64,000 nucleotides of DNA from Haberlea rhodopensis (GCA_907163345.1 CAJQUN010000517.1:305837-369836); one strand, 5' to 3'; counted from the first letter of the stretch, positions 1-13,180 are shown. Notes: generated by a model from the letters alone, not told the origin. Numbers and translations: made by a program.

Positions 1-249
1 AACTGGTGCATGTAAATCATAACTGGTGCATGTAAATCATAACTGGTGCATGTAAATCATAACTGGTGCATGTAAATCATAACCGATGCATGCAAATCAT
101 AACTGGTGCATGCAAATCATAACTGGTGCATGTAAATCATAACTGGTGCATGTAAATCATAACTGGTGCATGTTATTATAACTGGTGCATGTAAATCACA
201 ACTGGTGCATGTAAATAATAACTGGTGCATGTAAACCACAACTGGTGCA
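1..249. repeat. 20-bp minisatellite array
   Basis: About twelve head-to-tail copies of a 20-bp unit (consensus AACTGGTGCATGTAAATCAT) run from the first base of the window. Copies 1 to 4 are identical; later copies carry single substitutions and one is 19 bp long. The array decays into a partial unit near 249 and probably extends left of the window. On the minus strand it lies just beyond an apparent splice donor of the transposase exon, so it occupies what would have been its intron. Confidence 0.95.
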
Positions 250-269
250 ATTTAAAACAGTCAATTTAC

Positions 270-1432
270 CTTGATTCCCATCCTTAGCCGTAGCAGACAG
301 AAGGGTGCCCTTGAATCTGGATTTCAGAAACGTTCCATCAAGGAATAACATTTGACGACAATATTTAAAACCGTCAATACTAGCACGGAACGAAACAAAC
401 AAACGGGAAAATCGGTTGTTGTCGTCAACTTCAAGCTTTACAAAACTTCCAACATTTATCGTTCTCACCGGGTGAACATATTGATTCAGTTCTTGGAACG
501 ACTCATCATAATTTCCAAAAGCAATAGATCTAGCTTTCTCAACACTTCTCCATGCTTTATTGTACGTTATATCCAAGCCGTAATCTCTCTTCATTAACTC
601 GCATACATCGATTGTAGAGAAGGTTGGATTTGAAAACACTCGTTCCGCAATAATTTCAGATATCAGAACTGAACTCATCCTTTTTTATTTGTTCTTCAAC
701 ACTCTCAGCCCACATGTGTGCATGTTTTGCAATTTTCTTATGTAGAAAGACCTATCTATTCTTGATACACTAGCATTCACAAACCAACCACAGCCCTCAT
801 CATGTTTTGTAGCACACTCGGCAATTACCCTATCTTTATTGTTTTTTACATAGTTGAAATCAAACCCAACCTCACATCGAAACTCTTCTACACCACCACT
901 AAACTGTTGTCCAACCCTACTAATATTCGATGCCCAACTAGAACACAACAACATCTTCTCTTTGCCTTTAGAATTACACATTTGAAGGTCAGAATCATAT
1001 CCTGCAGATGAGTTACATCTCTGTGCACGTAATTCACTTACATCACTATTTTTCCTAGTATCTCCGAGCACATCTGTCTCGCATGCACCACCACATTGAA
1101 TCGGCACAGTGCCACCACCATCGACAGTCTGCCAATTCATACTTCCCGAAGAAACTCCATGATATGCATTTTTTTCATCATAAACATCAATTGTCACCAA
1201 TTGAACATCTATAATCTTACACAGAATAAACATATTTCTCATATCATCATCATTACTCAAACAACATTTAATGTCCAGGTACAGAATATTTTAAAGTCAT
1301 TGCATCAGAGTTGTAATCAAACCATTTACCAATTGCAATAGATTTTAACTCACTGTATGAAAATGTGGGATTCACATTCAAAACTTGCGTTTCATCTCTA
1401 CATTTCAATAGAATCATAAATCCAAGATCCAT
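270..1432 (-). pseudogene. Mutator-like (MULE) transposase, broken N-terminal part
   Basis: On the minus strand an ATG at 1432 opens a frame reading MDLGFMILLKCRDETQ. It ends at a stop after a PGH motif near 1270, and the reading continues in another frame, so a 1-nt indel lies there. That second frame (1260-685) has the acidic SNDDDM motif and the Cys/His-containing MuDR N-terminal domain of plant MULEs. An in-frame TAA at 685-687 interrupts it and the same frame resumes at once. It then reaches the start of the transposase domain, with the LDGTF motif that carries the first catalytic Asp. The exon ends near 270 at a GGTAAAT donor-like site, where the minisatellite begins. The catalytic core is therefore missing from the window. 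With one frameshift and one nonsense codon this cannot encode a working transposase. Confidence 0.85.
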
Positions 1433-2195
1433 CGTAACATATACGAAAGCAAAAAAAATTCACAAAAGTATAAAATACCTTCTGTGACTTCTCTAAATCG
1501 ATTACCAGCAACGAAAACCAGACAGAAATCGTAAATGCCTCGCTAAAACGATTCGATTGAAATTATAATCGATGTTTTTACTTGGAGAAACGATTGAACA
1601 TGAACTCAATGCGCAGCCAATGCGCAGCCAAATAAAATTTCACACTGTTCCATTAGATTTTAGGGTTTACTCCTAAAAGGGTATTTTTGGTATGAAAATA
1701 AACCTTTTAAAATCATAAATTTGAAAAGTGGACTTAAATGAGAAGATATTTTTCCACCATGCATTTATTTGCACACTTTTTTAAAATGGAGATTTATATG
1801 AAAAACTTGTTTGGTAAGTGCACCTAAACCTAAATTTCCCTATGTTTTTTATTTATAACACTCCCCAATTTGATAATGTGAAGATCTCAATTATCATCAC
1901 AATGAAAATTGGTCGATAGAATTTTGGTTGGATCGGACTCCATCTTGAGACCTGAATCTTAGGAATAAAATTTTTATCCTCCTAATTTTTTAAATATTAT
2001 TAATTATTAATAATCACTTATATAAATATTGGATATTTAGAAATTTGAGAGTTTTTTACTTTTTTATCGTAGATTTAGAATTGTGAACTTTAAATTAATC
2101 CCTATTGATAAATGGATATTTATCCTTATTTTTGAGATATCTCCCCATACAATCTGATTTTCTGTTTGAATCTTTTTAGATAATTATCATTATCA
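1433..2195. other. Non-coding flank, probably outer part of the MULE
   Basis: No gene is visible. The 11-bp word TGCGCAGCCAA occurs twice in tandem near 1610-1631. The AT-rich stretch at about 1660-1850 ends in sequence (reverse complement beginning GGGAAATTTAGGTTTAGG) that could be a MULE terminal inverted repeat. The partner end lies outside the window, so this is only a suggestion. Confidence 0.3.
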
Positions 2196-2207
2196 TATAT
2201 ATAAATT
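2196..2207 (+). promoter_or_regulatory. Putative TATA box of the subtilase gene
   Basis: ATATATAAATTA lies about 80 nt upstream of the subtilase ATG, in an AT-rich flank. Spacing and sequence fit a plant TATA box with a short 5' leader, but no transcript evidence is available. Confidence 0.4.
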
Positions 2208-2287
2208 AGAGAGTTGATCAAACACACCATTTACTCCACAGATTTCTTTATTATTTTCGATTCGAATGCTGCTTCCCTCGTCCAAAA

Positions 2288-5200
2288 ATGAAAATCCTCC
2301 TTAATTTTGTTCTTCTATTTTTCTTATTTCACATTGTTCATGGATCCAATGTGACTTTCGATGGTCGTAAGGTGTGTTAGATTATATATACACGTATATA
2401 TTAAACTATTTTTAGTTTCATTTTGTAAAGAACAGCTTATATTTCACTTATTTGTATAACAAATATAAAATAAAATATCGTTTATAATAAGATATTTGTG
2501 CTGAATATGATAGTAATATAAGCATATTTGCTTTTCTTTTTTATTTAGAAGTAAATAATCTTGTTTTTTTGGAATTAAGGGTGACTTGCATTTTGATAGA
2601 CAAAATTAAATTCAGAATTTGTTGATTCTTCAGTATGAAGTGGAAATTTGATTAGAATCTCAATTTTTTAGTGAAAAATATAGTTAAATATTCGAAGATT
2701 AATGGTTCTTTTCAAATTTAGGTTAAACTCATATCGCATTTTTCTGAATATATATATTTTATCATATTATACACAACATAAAAATTATTTTTCGTGTTCT
2801 AAGTTGTGTCTATGTGTATGCAGGGGTGAACGCATAACTTTTGTTTATGTGGGCAGAAAATAAAAATATAAAAAACGGAGGGCGGATTTTTTTTAAAGGG
2901 GCAAAATGCAATTTTTTAAGATAAAAAAAAAATCGTCCCCTCCCATACACATAAAATTCGCCCTCTGTGTGTTTTTTTACCTTCTTATATTTATTTATTT
3001 TTTGTGCAAAATTAAGTAGATATTTGATGTAATAGGGTTTCTTCTTTTTATTATTTTGGAACATTTACATGCATTTAATTAAATATATAGATTTCCATTT
3101 TTTTAACTTTTTTTTTTTCAATCTTTTTACAGCATTACATAGTTTACATGGGATCTCACTCATTTCCCAACTGTGAATCTGTGATGTCTTCCAACCATGA
3201 CTTATTATCCACTGTTACAGGCCGGTAAATATTTTAAATTTTGTTTTGTTTATTTCGTGGATACAAATATTTTATATACGATCATGTTATAAATGATTTT
3301 TAGTAATTATAATTTGTAGCACTTCTGAAGAGGCACATAGGGCAATAATCTACCACTATCACAGGAGCTTCAGAGGCTTTTCCGCAATGCTTACGCCGGA
3401 ACAAGCCCATAAAATTTCCAGTAAATGGTTATTTAAGTCTGTAAATTCTAGTTTTAATAACCTTTTTCTTACTAGAGAAAATTCTAAAGTTTATCCTGGA
3501 AATAGGTTTATATAGACTTTTGGTGTTTTAATTGGTAAAAATTTGTTCACTCTGCCATAGGGAAAAAAAATAGGGAGTATTTAAATAAATGACTTTTCTT
3601 TGATCATGATTTTAAAATATAACCTTTTTTCAATTTTTGATATTTATTTGGCCTTTATCTTTTTTCTATGTATTTGAAGGTTATTTTTGCAAAAAAAATC
3701 TGCAAAAAAGGGGCACAAATCAAAAAAATATGTTGCATCAAAGTTATTTTTCAAACTATCCCAAAAAAATGTCATGTTGGTCTTATAAGTTGACTTCATT
3801 GTGATTTCAGTACTCTATTTGGTTCCCTTTCAGTTTTTGTGCAACATCTTTTCATTTCTTTGCAATTTTAATCTGTTTTTCGCCGAAATGCTGACGTAGT
3901 GTTTGATACTGCTGACATAACTTGACGTGTCGAGCGCCAAGTCAACACTCCAGCGAAAAAATGAAAAAAATTGCAAAGATATTGCACAAAACTGAGAGGT
4001 AACTAAACTAAGCACCAAAATCACAATTAAGTCAACTTTCACGACTAAATTTGCTATTTTTCCTGTGCAATAAATTGTTTTTATTAACATATTTAGTCCG
4101 ATCTTTTTTATTGGTAAAGAGAAAATATCATTAAACGGACACAGGGGGTGCACTAACCGTTAACATGAACACCACGAAATAACTCATTTACATACTACTT
4201 AAGAAAGTCCAAAATACCGACAGTATTACTTCCTAAGTTTAGCAAAAACTGCCAACAAGATATTACACTTGACCGGACTAGCTAAAACAATCTACAACAA
4301 TTCAAATGATTCATAATCTGCCATTACGAGAGAACATGTCAACATTTCTCACCTTTAGCTGAAATCCAGATCTAAGAGAGCACTTGAATTTCTTCAAAAA
4401 TCTTTTCAGCTAGGGAAGGGACTTGCTCCTGAAGATCACATTATTGCAATACTTCCAAATAACTCATACCGCACATAACCAAAGTGATATCCAAAGATCT
4501 TTGGGTCTGCTTGGATTGATCAAACCTACATGATGTACTAGATTTTCTGCTGCGCTATGATGAATAACCATGGCTAAGTTGAATCAATGGTAGAATTGCA
4601 ACCAAACTTCAGTCCCATTTTTTGTTCGTGCTGTCATTGTATCCGACTAAATATGTAAAAAAAACAGTTTATTGTATTAATACCAAATTTTGAACAATTA
4701 TAGGACCAAAATCTAATCTATGTTTTTCCAATTCTTATCAAATACTATTAACCTAATTTTAAAATGCAGAACACAAGTCCGTAGTATCAATTTTTGAGAA
4801 TCAAGTCGGACATCTTCAAACTACGAGGTCGTGGGATTTCGTGGGGGCTGCTGCTCAAAGTGCATTTACTGTTTACTCTGAGCACAAAGACTTGGATGTC
4901 ATCGTTGGTCATTTGGATAGTGGTACTATTTTTTCTCTCTCTTTTTTGCAAGTATATTTTTTTATAAATTAATAATACTCCTCATACAATATATTAATAT
5001 TGAAAAAATAAATATTTTTTCAATGGACAGGAATATGGCCCGAATCACCAAGTTTCCGTGCGGACGGATTTGGCCCAGCTCCTGCTAGATGGAAGGGTCA
5101 CTGCCCAGATGAACCCCGGTGCAACAAGTAAGTCAATCCCACTTATTTCGATAAAAAAACAACAGATTATTTAATTTACAAAATTGGATCAACAGTGGAT

Positions 5201-8200
5201 TTTACGTATTTTTAGTAGAAATTTATATTTTTAAATATTATTTGACGTGCAATTTAATAATGCAGCAAAGTGATCGGCTACCGTTGGTACTCCCGCGGAT
5301 TCGAGCAAGAAAACGGGCCCGTTGCATCATATGGCGGCCGCCACTATTTCTCAGCCCGCGATGACTTAGGTCACGGCACGCACACGGCCTCAACCGCCGT
5401 TGGGATGCCTATTAGTGGCGTCAACATGAAAGGAATGGGGCCCGACAATGTCTTACGAGGTGGCGCACCGGGTGCACGCCTCGCTGTCTATAAAGTGTGC
5501 TGGTTCAACAAGTCAGTGGCAAGCTCTCCTAAAACTTTATATATAGTTCAATAATTTAATGTATTACCATACAAAAAGAAATGATTTCGTCCATAAATAT
5601 GTTCGAGTTTTTTTTTCTTTTTTTTCTTTTTTGTGCTTGTGCCAATGCAACAGATGTAGCTGCTCGGACTTGCTCAAAGCTTTCGACGATGCCATCGCCG
5701 ATGGCGTCGACATAGTGACATTTTCGATTGGCGGATCCGTGTGGCATAATCGTCCGGGATTCATGAGCGATTGCATTTCCATTGGAACGTTGCATGCATT
5801 TCAAAAAGGTATTCTTTTTTCTTCTAGTGCCGGAAATAGCAGAGAACCGGAGAGTGTCGACGATGCTGCGCCGTGGATGCTGACGGTTGCAGCCACTTCT
5901 ACCGACAGGGAATTCATTGCCGCCGTCGAGTTGGGAAACTCAGTGACCTTGAGGGTATGGTTTTCACATTTTGTTTTTTTGTTTTATAATTTTTTTTTCA
6001 CATTTAATCTGATTTCTTCCGAAATTCTTAATTTCAACTATATATGTGAGCAACGTCTGATGTATATGAGTTATATCAGGCACTATATCATCAATGTCAG
6101 GCATTATGTTTGCATTCGGACGAAAAGTAGAGTAAATATGCAAAAAGAATCCATTTATTGCACTAAGATCACATTTTCACTAATCAGAGGACAAATTTTT
6201 ATATAAATTTTTTATTTTTATTTTTAAAAAAAATATTTGTTTATTCGGGTACCGACCGAATTACCGATATATGTCGGTTACAAAAGTTTGACTTGGTTAT
6301 TAATCGAACCGACCGATTGTACAACCCTAGTCTTATTAGGCTCAAACTCTTTGATTTAAATGCAATGTTGTTATTATTGTTTATGAAGGGGCATGGATTC
6401 AACTACTACGATATGAATGGATATAGTGAACTAGTTTATGGAAGAGATGCAGCAAACTACTGGAGATTAGCAGAAAGTGCAAGGTACCATGCAACATTAT
6501 CAATAATCAATTCGCTAAAATCCAAATTCATTCAAATTGATGTTAAAACATTTTTATACAAAAACTTCCAGTTCTTGTAAGGAGGGTACACTTGATAGTA
6601 GAGTTGTTTGGGGGAAGATTGTCGTATGCGCCATGGATTACTGGAACGATGACAAGTTATCGAAAGCCAACGTTGTGCGCGAGAATGGAGGCGTAGGAGT
6701 GATCATCGTCGATCCATATTTAAACAATGATATAAGTTTGAAGTTTATGATCCCAATAACTGTGATAGACATGGAGGATGCAAGAAAGCTTGATGCATAC
6801 ATGCGAAGTACAAGGTAAAATGGATACACAAACTATATCTTCATATTACATGGTTTTTCAATATTTTTGATAAATTGCATGTAAACCCACTGCATTATTG
6901 TAAAAGAGGTTAAAAATCTTAGTGAGATATCAAACCTGTGCTTTTACTTTAATGGTTAGAGATTGGTACATGTGTTCTTCGTTTTTTGTTTGTCTCTACA
7001 TGTAGACCCGAACAAGGGTCATCATCGACCCTGAATCGGCCCGAAACCGAACCGTGGTCAACGGGCCGGTTAACCGGGTCAACGGTTCGAAGGGTCGGAC
7101 CCGTAACCGGCACATCTATAGAAGGGCCGGTTAAGGGTCAGAATTTTGCTAACCCGCGAACCGGCGGTTCAAGGGTTATTTTAATTTTTTTTATATTTTT
7201 AAATTTAAAATATATGTTATGGTGTATATTTGAACTCATGACCTCCAAATTGAATAATTAGCTTCAACCACTAAGTTATAAGAGCCTTGTTGATCTAAAT
7301 ATAGTGTTATAATTTATATATGTTAACCAAATGAATATATCTTACATTTTAATTATCTAGGCTTGAATTTATTTCACGTTATTTTATATTAAATACATGG
7401 ATGAAAACACATTCAAACACATTTTACACTGTATTTCAAATTTTAATAATATTTTTAATTTTGTTTAAAAAGTAAGGGTCAAACCGTAACCGGAACCGTT
7501 GGTTAACCGTAACCGTAATCGGAACCGTAACTGGCGGTTCATGAACCGTAACTGGAAATGAAGGTTAAGGTTAAGAGTTGATGTTAATTAAACCGTCTAA
7601 CCGACGGTTCTAAACCGTGGTCGGGTCTATCCACATGTTTTTCCCACAAACTAGAGTTATCGACAATCTGGGCAGTGGCCTAATGGTTATTTCACCGTGT
7701 CCCCTTGTACTATGAATTCATTAATAATAAAATATATGTTCTCCCCTTTCTCGTTTTATCACACAATTCAAATAATTTTACAAAAAGATTGTTTAATTTC
7801 ATTACATTTGATAGCAGCATGTTTGATTTTGTGATTCTATGGATTCAGACGGCCTTTTGCTTATATTCATCCGCACGAGGCTCAAATCAACCAGCAACCT
7901 GCCCCGAAAATGGCAGTGTTTTCTTCCCGAGGACCTGGATCTGCCCTGGATATCATCAAAGTATGTTTTTTTTTCCCAATTTCTATATAGCCCAAACCAT
8001 GAATTCATCCAATAATATTAATAACATCAGGGATAAAATTAATTTATGATTACTATGTAGCCGGATATAGCAGCCCCAGGATTGAACATTCTGGCAAGTT
8101 GGCCTATATGGAACCATGAAGATCCAAGTCGTCCCTGGTTTGGATTCGATTGGGGAACTTCCATGGCTGCCCCTCATGTTGCCGCCATAGCTGCAACCTT

Positions 8201-10699
8201 GAAAGGAACTCATCCCCACTTCAGTCCAGCTGCTATAAAATCCTCTATCATGACAACAGGTAGACATCGTGGTATATACTTCATGCTTTTTTTCTTATTT
8301 AATATCACACTTGTTGCCGGGTTGAATATAGCCTAAAGGCAAAATTATCGAATTTTTATTTCGGGGAGCAAAAAAAATTTATATACATATGTGCAAAATC
8401 TTTGGATTATTTGACAAAAATAAATATAAAGAAAAATCAATTTTTATTATTCAAAATTATAAATTGGTCAGATTAATAATTGATCTTTAGTACCCTAGTA
8501 TTAAATATGCATTAAACTACCAGATGAGTTTAGATTTAGAAGCTTTTTAAAAAAAATATGGTTTTTAGATATATATAATAAACACAATTAAGAATTAAGC
8601 TACAAATGTGTTTTTGAAATCTCTGATTAAGCATCCATCGAAATATATAAACACCTTTATTTGATTTATCTTTATATATATATTAGACCATATATATAAG
8701 CCGCGTATGGTTACGTTTTTTTTCTTTTTTTCTTTTTTTATTTCCTTTTTCTTTTGTTTTTTTTCTTTTATTTTTGTTATTTATTATTTTTTTGCATCGG
8801 GTACTGTTCCTATGAACAGTAAACATCTATCCTATTTTCTTTTATTTTTGTTATTTATTATTATTTTGTATAAATACGGATTTGTTTGGAAAGATTTGAT
8901 CTTTGCCCCAATAGTGCATCCCTCTTATCTCAAATTTTTTTTCTTTTGTTTTTTCTTTTATTTTTGTTATTTATTATTTTTTTGCATCGGGTATGAACAG
9001 TAAACGTCCATCCTATTTTATTTTATTTTTGTTATTTATTATTATTTTGTATAAATACGGATTTGTTTGGAAAGATTTGATCTTTGCCCCAATAGTGCAT
9101 CCCTCTCATCTTAATTGTTTTAAATTTAAAATGTTTTCTTTTTTTTAGAAAAAACCTTGTTGATTTTGTCAAGTATGAATTGATTTTTAAAAAAAACAAA
9201 GAGTTTAAAACATGTTTTCGTCGTGGCAAACTTTAATAATAATTTTTTATATGAGCTGACTTCAAAAAAACAGAGAGTTCAAAATATGTTTTCGTCGTGA
9301 CAAACTTTAATAATAATTTTTATAAATATTCGGCATGATGAATTTTTGGTAGATTACAGGTCGTTAGTTTTGCTTGTTTGTATACATTTTGATTTTTGGC
9401 TTACCTATGACATATTGCTAATATGTACTTGTTCTCGACTAACTATATATTATTATAATAACTATATAATAAGTGTGTAAGAGTTTGGAATAGTACTATT
9501 GCAAGGAATAGTATTGAATAGTATTTCACTATTTATTACAATTATTTTTCTTAAAAAATGTTTTTTTTTTCAAAAATTTATTTTTGTTGATGTGCGGGTT
9601 TAACCTGAACCGACATGAAAAAAAATATATTAATCGATTGTTGATACGCGCAACTTCAATTTATAGTAAGATGAACATCATGTTTTTTTAAAAAAAAGTT
9701 AGAGTCGGTCCTTTGGTTATTTTTTTCCATTCAATTACAGTAGCATGCTCGCTTTAATTTTTTTAGTTGATGACCGGATTTTGCCTAAACCAACTAGGAA
9801 AAAAATATCTTAATCGGTTGTTCATGCGCACAACTTCAAATGTTTTTTTTTTTTCAGTTTTTAGTGAGATGAGCATCATTTTTTTTAAAAAAAGTTCGAG
9901 CAAGTCCTTTGGTTATTTTTTTCCAATTCAATTACAGTAGCATTGTCGTTTTTTAAAAAATGTTTGTTAAAATAAGTTATTTGAAATATTATTTTCGATC
10001 AATTTAAGAAAAAATTGATCAACATATTGGTACCTGGGTGCGGTGCCAATAAACTAGTATATATACTTGAATAAGTATTTCATATATCCAAATTTAATAA
10101 TTTAGTATGCAAATTTTACTTGATGTATCAAAAACTGAATGTAGTCTCTATGAATTTGTGTCAGCATCATATCTGGACAACACTGGAGGACCAATTCAAT
10201 CTGATAATGGAAAGGCCACCCCATTCGACATGGGATCAGGCAACATAAACCCCAACAATGCTCTCAAACCTGGCCTCGTTTATGACTACAACATGACTGA
10301 TATAACTGCATACTTGTGCAATTTGCCAATTCTAGGACTATTGGTAACATACTAGGCACCAGGGTCACCTGCCCTCGCCCTGGAATTCCAGCATACAATC
10401 TAAACTACCCTTCAATCTCAGTTTCAAATTTACGCCGCCCGGTTAAAGTCACACGAACCGCCACTTATGTAGGCAATGAAGGGGATCCGAAAAGGTTTGG
10501 TGTAAAAGTCGAAAATCCTGAGGGGGTTTTGCTTCAGATTGAGCCAAGTCTTCTTGACTTCTCTGATGGTAAAAAGATTGCAAGTTACACGGTGAATGTG
10601 GTTCCTAGCAAAGGGTCAGGAAAATATGTGTTTGGAAGTGTAACTTGGTTCAATGTTGTGCATTCCGTGCGGAGTCCGGTTGCTATTCGAGTTTTTTGA
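2288..10699 (+). CDS. Subtilisin-like serine protease (S8A subtilase), 12 exons, frameshifted near the 3' end
   Basis: Secreted subtilase predicted to cleave proteins in the cell wall or apoplast. Exons: 2288-2371, 3133-3224, 3320-3420, 4770-4922, 5031-5127, 5266-5511, 5654-5954, 6389-6483, 6572-6814, 7849-7960, 8061-8259, 10165-10699. All 11 introns begin GT, end AG and keep phase. Exon 1 encodes a signal peptide (MKILLNFVLLFFLF). Exons 2-3 encode the I9 propeptide (HYIVYMG to GFSAMLTPEQ). The catalytic residues are Asp142 in HLDSGIWPES, His212 in GHGTHTAS, oxyanion Asn319 in SSSAGN and Ser542 in GTSMAAPH. Exon 9 supplies the PA domain. Exon 12 supplies the fibronectin-III-like C-terminal domain, ending in a TGA at 10697-10699. 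Total coding length is about 752 codons, normal for the family, but 2258 nt is not a multiple of three. Between about 10310 and 10350 the frame must shift by one nucleotide after AYLCN to continue into the RVTCP region. The gene may be a recent pseudogene, or the break may be a sequencing error. Confidence 0.88.
3762..4062. repeat. MITE-like inverted repeat in subtilase intron 3
   Basis: The two halves of this roughly 300-bp block are imperfect inverted repeats. GTTGACTTCATTGTGATTT at 3789-3807 matches the reverse complement of the stretch around 4015-4040. The CAGTTTTTGTGCAAC arm pairs with GTTGCACAAAACTG-like sequence near 3980-4000. Outer ends share AAAAAT-rich termini. This is typical of a small non-autonomous DNA transposon able to form a hairpin. 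No clear target duplication was identified. Confidence 0.65.
7003..7640. mobile_element. Small non-autonomous DNA transposon-like element in subtilase intron 9
   Basis: Intron 9 is enlarged by a block whose ends are inverted: ACATGTAGACCCGA on the left, and GTCGGGTCTATCCACATGT on the right. Both flanks are packed with degenerate ACCGGTT/AACCGT words, and the middle is plain AT-rich DNA. No transposase is present. A hAT-type MITE is the likeliest class, by general appearance only. Confidence 0.5.
8765..9110 (+). repeat. Tandem duplication (about 160 bp) in subtilase intron 11
   Basis: Copies at 8765-8929 and 8955-9110 share a T-rich stretch, a GCATCGGGTA word, a GTATAAATACGG TATA-like word and a CCCCAATAGTGCATCCCTCT ending. 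Copy 1 has a 10-bp insertion (CTGTTCCTAT region). A further duplicated block of about 75 bp containing GTTTTCGTCGTG follows at about 9205-9330. Confidence 0.8.
9597..9950 (+). repeat. Diverged tandem duplication (about 170 bp) in subtilase intron 11
   Basis: Copies at about 9597-9752 and 9776-9950 share GCGCACAACTTCAA-like, GATGAGCATCAT-like and TCCTTTGGTTATTTTTTTCC words in the same order. No coding potential is seen. With the block at 8765-9330 this accounts for much of the 1.9-kb intron. Confidence 0.7.
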
Positions 10700-11043
10700 G
10701 ATGGCGGTGTTAGGACTTTAATGTTAGGTTGCTTTCTGGGATCGTAACAATAGGCCATGAATAATATTTTATTACAATTAATTGCTGATAGTTTTTTATT
10801 TTTTTTTGAGATAGATTTTTTAAATTCTGTGGTAGAAAAGTTGTCATGTTTCTTTAAATATGGTGTGATTTAATGATTTTAAATTATTCAAATAATAAAT
10901 ATAATTTATTTTAGAACTATATAGATAATATTCTAATTAGTTTACAATCTACAAAAATTATATTCATTCGTTAAAAATAAAATAAGTAAATTATTTATGT
11001 TAATTCAAAGTTAAATATTTTGCCATAGTTCGATTTGCATAAA
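10700..11043. other. Subtilase 3' flank, AT-rich
   Basis: It contains the presumed 3' UTR with AATAATATTTTATT-like polyadenylation sequence around 10760. No other feature is seen before the solo LTR. Confidence 0.5.
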
Positions 11044-13180
11044 TGTAACACCCCAAAAATATTAATTACAAAATTAGACAAAATAAGTTGAAGCTATCAA
11101 AAATAAATCCATAATAATGGTAAAATATTGAAACAAAATTCACTAGGCATCAAAAATACCATTTTATCACACTAAATTCAAATATATATTTAAATCAAAG
11201 AAATAATAATAACAATAATATAATCTAAATAATAATATTAAAAAAAAAAAAAACTAATCATTTTGAATTAATTTTATAAACTTAACATTTGACAACTTAC
11301 CCCAACACTTGTCAACACTTCAACACCCTAACACATGCACCAAACCCCTATAAATACCCCCCCATTTCATCAGATTGAACTCACAATTCAAAGAGCAAGT
11401 TTGAGAGAGATAGGTAGAAAATAGGGTGGAAATAGGGAAAATTATGAGGAAAATACCAAACCTCCTCCAAAAAAATCCGAATATTTCACACAATCATCCT
11501 TATATACACAGAAAACATTTAGTTTGAGAGGTGTAACAAAATCAAAGCCAAATCACCCAGAAAAATCGAAAACCCGTGAAGAACATTTGCAGAAATGCAA
11601 CCCAGAAATCTATTTTGAGGTAGCGTGTTCATGCCTTCATGTCTTCTATTTTAAAACCGATTTTGATCTTGTGTATAAAATGAAAGTTGTTAAAAATGTG
11701 TTAATGTTTATGGGTATGTCGGCCGATCGCCCAAACGGCCTCCGTACGAACAGATTTCCGGCGACCAAAACACCTAGTCAATCATTTCGAAACATCAAAT
11801 TCTGGGCAAAATCCGTTTGGAATTTCAAAATGGTTTCTAAACGAAAGTTGTAGATCGGAACGAGAAAAACCTTCTGTAAAATTTTCAGCCGCGCGTGGCG
11901 GCCGGAGCACGGCCACGCGCCCTCACGGTGGCGCGTGTAACGCACGCGCCGAAGAGTTTCTCAAAATTCCGGCCGGCGAACGTTGCTGGACTGATTTAAG
12001 GCATTTCTGGAAAGTTTCGTGAAGTTTCGACTTAAACTTGATTTTTAATGAATTTTTAAAGTCTTATTTAGAAATTACCCGGACAAGTTTTGTACAAAAA
12101 ATGATTTGCAGAAGATTCAACAACATATCTGGGTTGCTAAACACCAAAATTACTTATATTATGTTTATAGGAATTTATTTGACATCTGGGTTCAAAATCG
12201 AGCCAATCCAGTAAGACATCAAATAGTGAGGTGAGGTGTACTACCGAATTCTTGTTATATAGCCCTTTTGGCATTTGGCCTGGAATTTACAGTATCTTGT
12301 TATTCATTGTCTCACCTTTTATATATTGTCATCATATTGTACATTATCTCGTCCCATTGGTCATCTTGATCTGCATGTTTATTTATCTTGAATGTTATCG
12401 ATTACTAATCGATTCCTTTGATTGAACGAATCATTTGACTGAATGACTGAATGAATGGAGCCCTGGATATTTATCCACTGGACAACGCGGCTTCGGCCCG
12501 GAAAGTGAGTCCAATGAACAACGGATGACAGTCCGGGTATATGGTTCATCTGAACAACGCGCACCGTTTTACGGTCCGGAGAATGGTTCACTTGGCTCGT
12601 AAATGACTGAATGTACAGATCCTATCTGAATATGTGGGGAAAAGTGCTACGCCGAACTGTCCGGTGGGAGCCACCTCTTTAGCCCACGATATTCACTCTG
12701 AAATCCTATATCATCACTGTTCATTATTGACAATTACTTGACTGCAAGATCTTTGTTACATGACATATCATATTGAGAAATTGCATTATTTGATAATTAC
12801 AGATATAAAGCCATTGTTATTCCCTCACTAAGTCCTCAAAGACTTAACCTCTGTTTTCCTTGTTATTTATTGTGAGTTCCAGATACAGGAGTACCGGAGC
12901 CAAAACCGTAGGAAAATTAGGAAAATGGAAATGTTGGCTTACCGGGACTATTATAATATTTTTCTCTTTTATTAAGTGTCGGACTATTATAAGGAGTTTG
13001 TACTGGGATGTATTTTGTTACTAATTAGAATGTATAAACGCTTCCGCTACTAAAAATGTATGTTTGACTAAACGCTTCCGCTATTTCCGAAAAGGTTTTG
13101 AAACCCTCGTGCGTAATGTTCTTAGAGAATGTGGTACCGGATAAGGGATAAATTAATTTGTGCCCGAGTCGGGTCCCACA
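11044..13180 (+). mobile_element. Solo LTR of a gypsy-type retrotransposon
   Basis: The block begins TGTAACACCCC and ends GGGTCCCACA, giving the canonical TG...CA termini. It is flanked by a perfect 5-bp direct repeat, ATAAA at 11039-11043 and 13181-13185. A CTATAAATACC TATA-like box lies near 11350, followed by a GC-rich stretch around 11890-11950. No primer-binding site, gag or pol is present, so it is a solo LTR left by recombination between two LTRs. Its 2137-bp length suits large gypsy LTRs. The 109-codon open frame at 11524 inside it has no recognisable domain and is probably fortuitous. Confidence 0.85.

Noticed and set aside
1..249. Short regular repeats resembling a CRISPR array
   Set aside because: Units abut with no unique spacers, and the DNA is clearly plant nuclear.
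8707..9003. Phe-rich ORF with apparent membrane character in subtilase intron 11
   Set aside because: Produced by T-rich tandem repeats inside an intron.
10342..10391. A 50-nt intron in the last subtilase exon (GTAACA to CCAG) to repair the frame
   Set aside because: Too short for a plant intron, and it would remove conserved residues around the RVTCP region. A frameshift is simpler.
11524..11853. 109-codon ORF as a gene
   Set aside because: It lies inside the solo LTR (11044-13180) and shows no recognisable domain.
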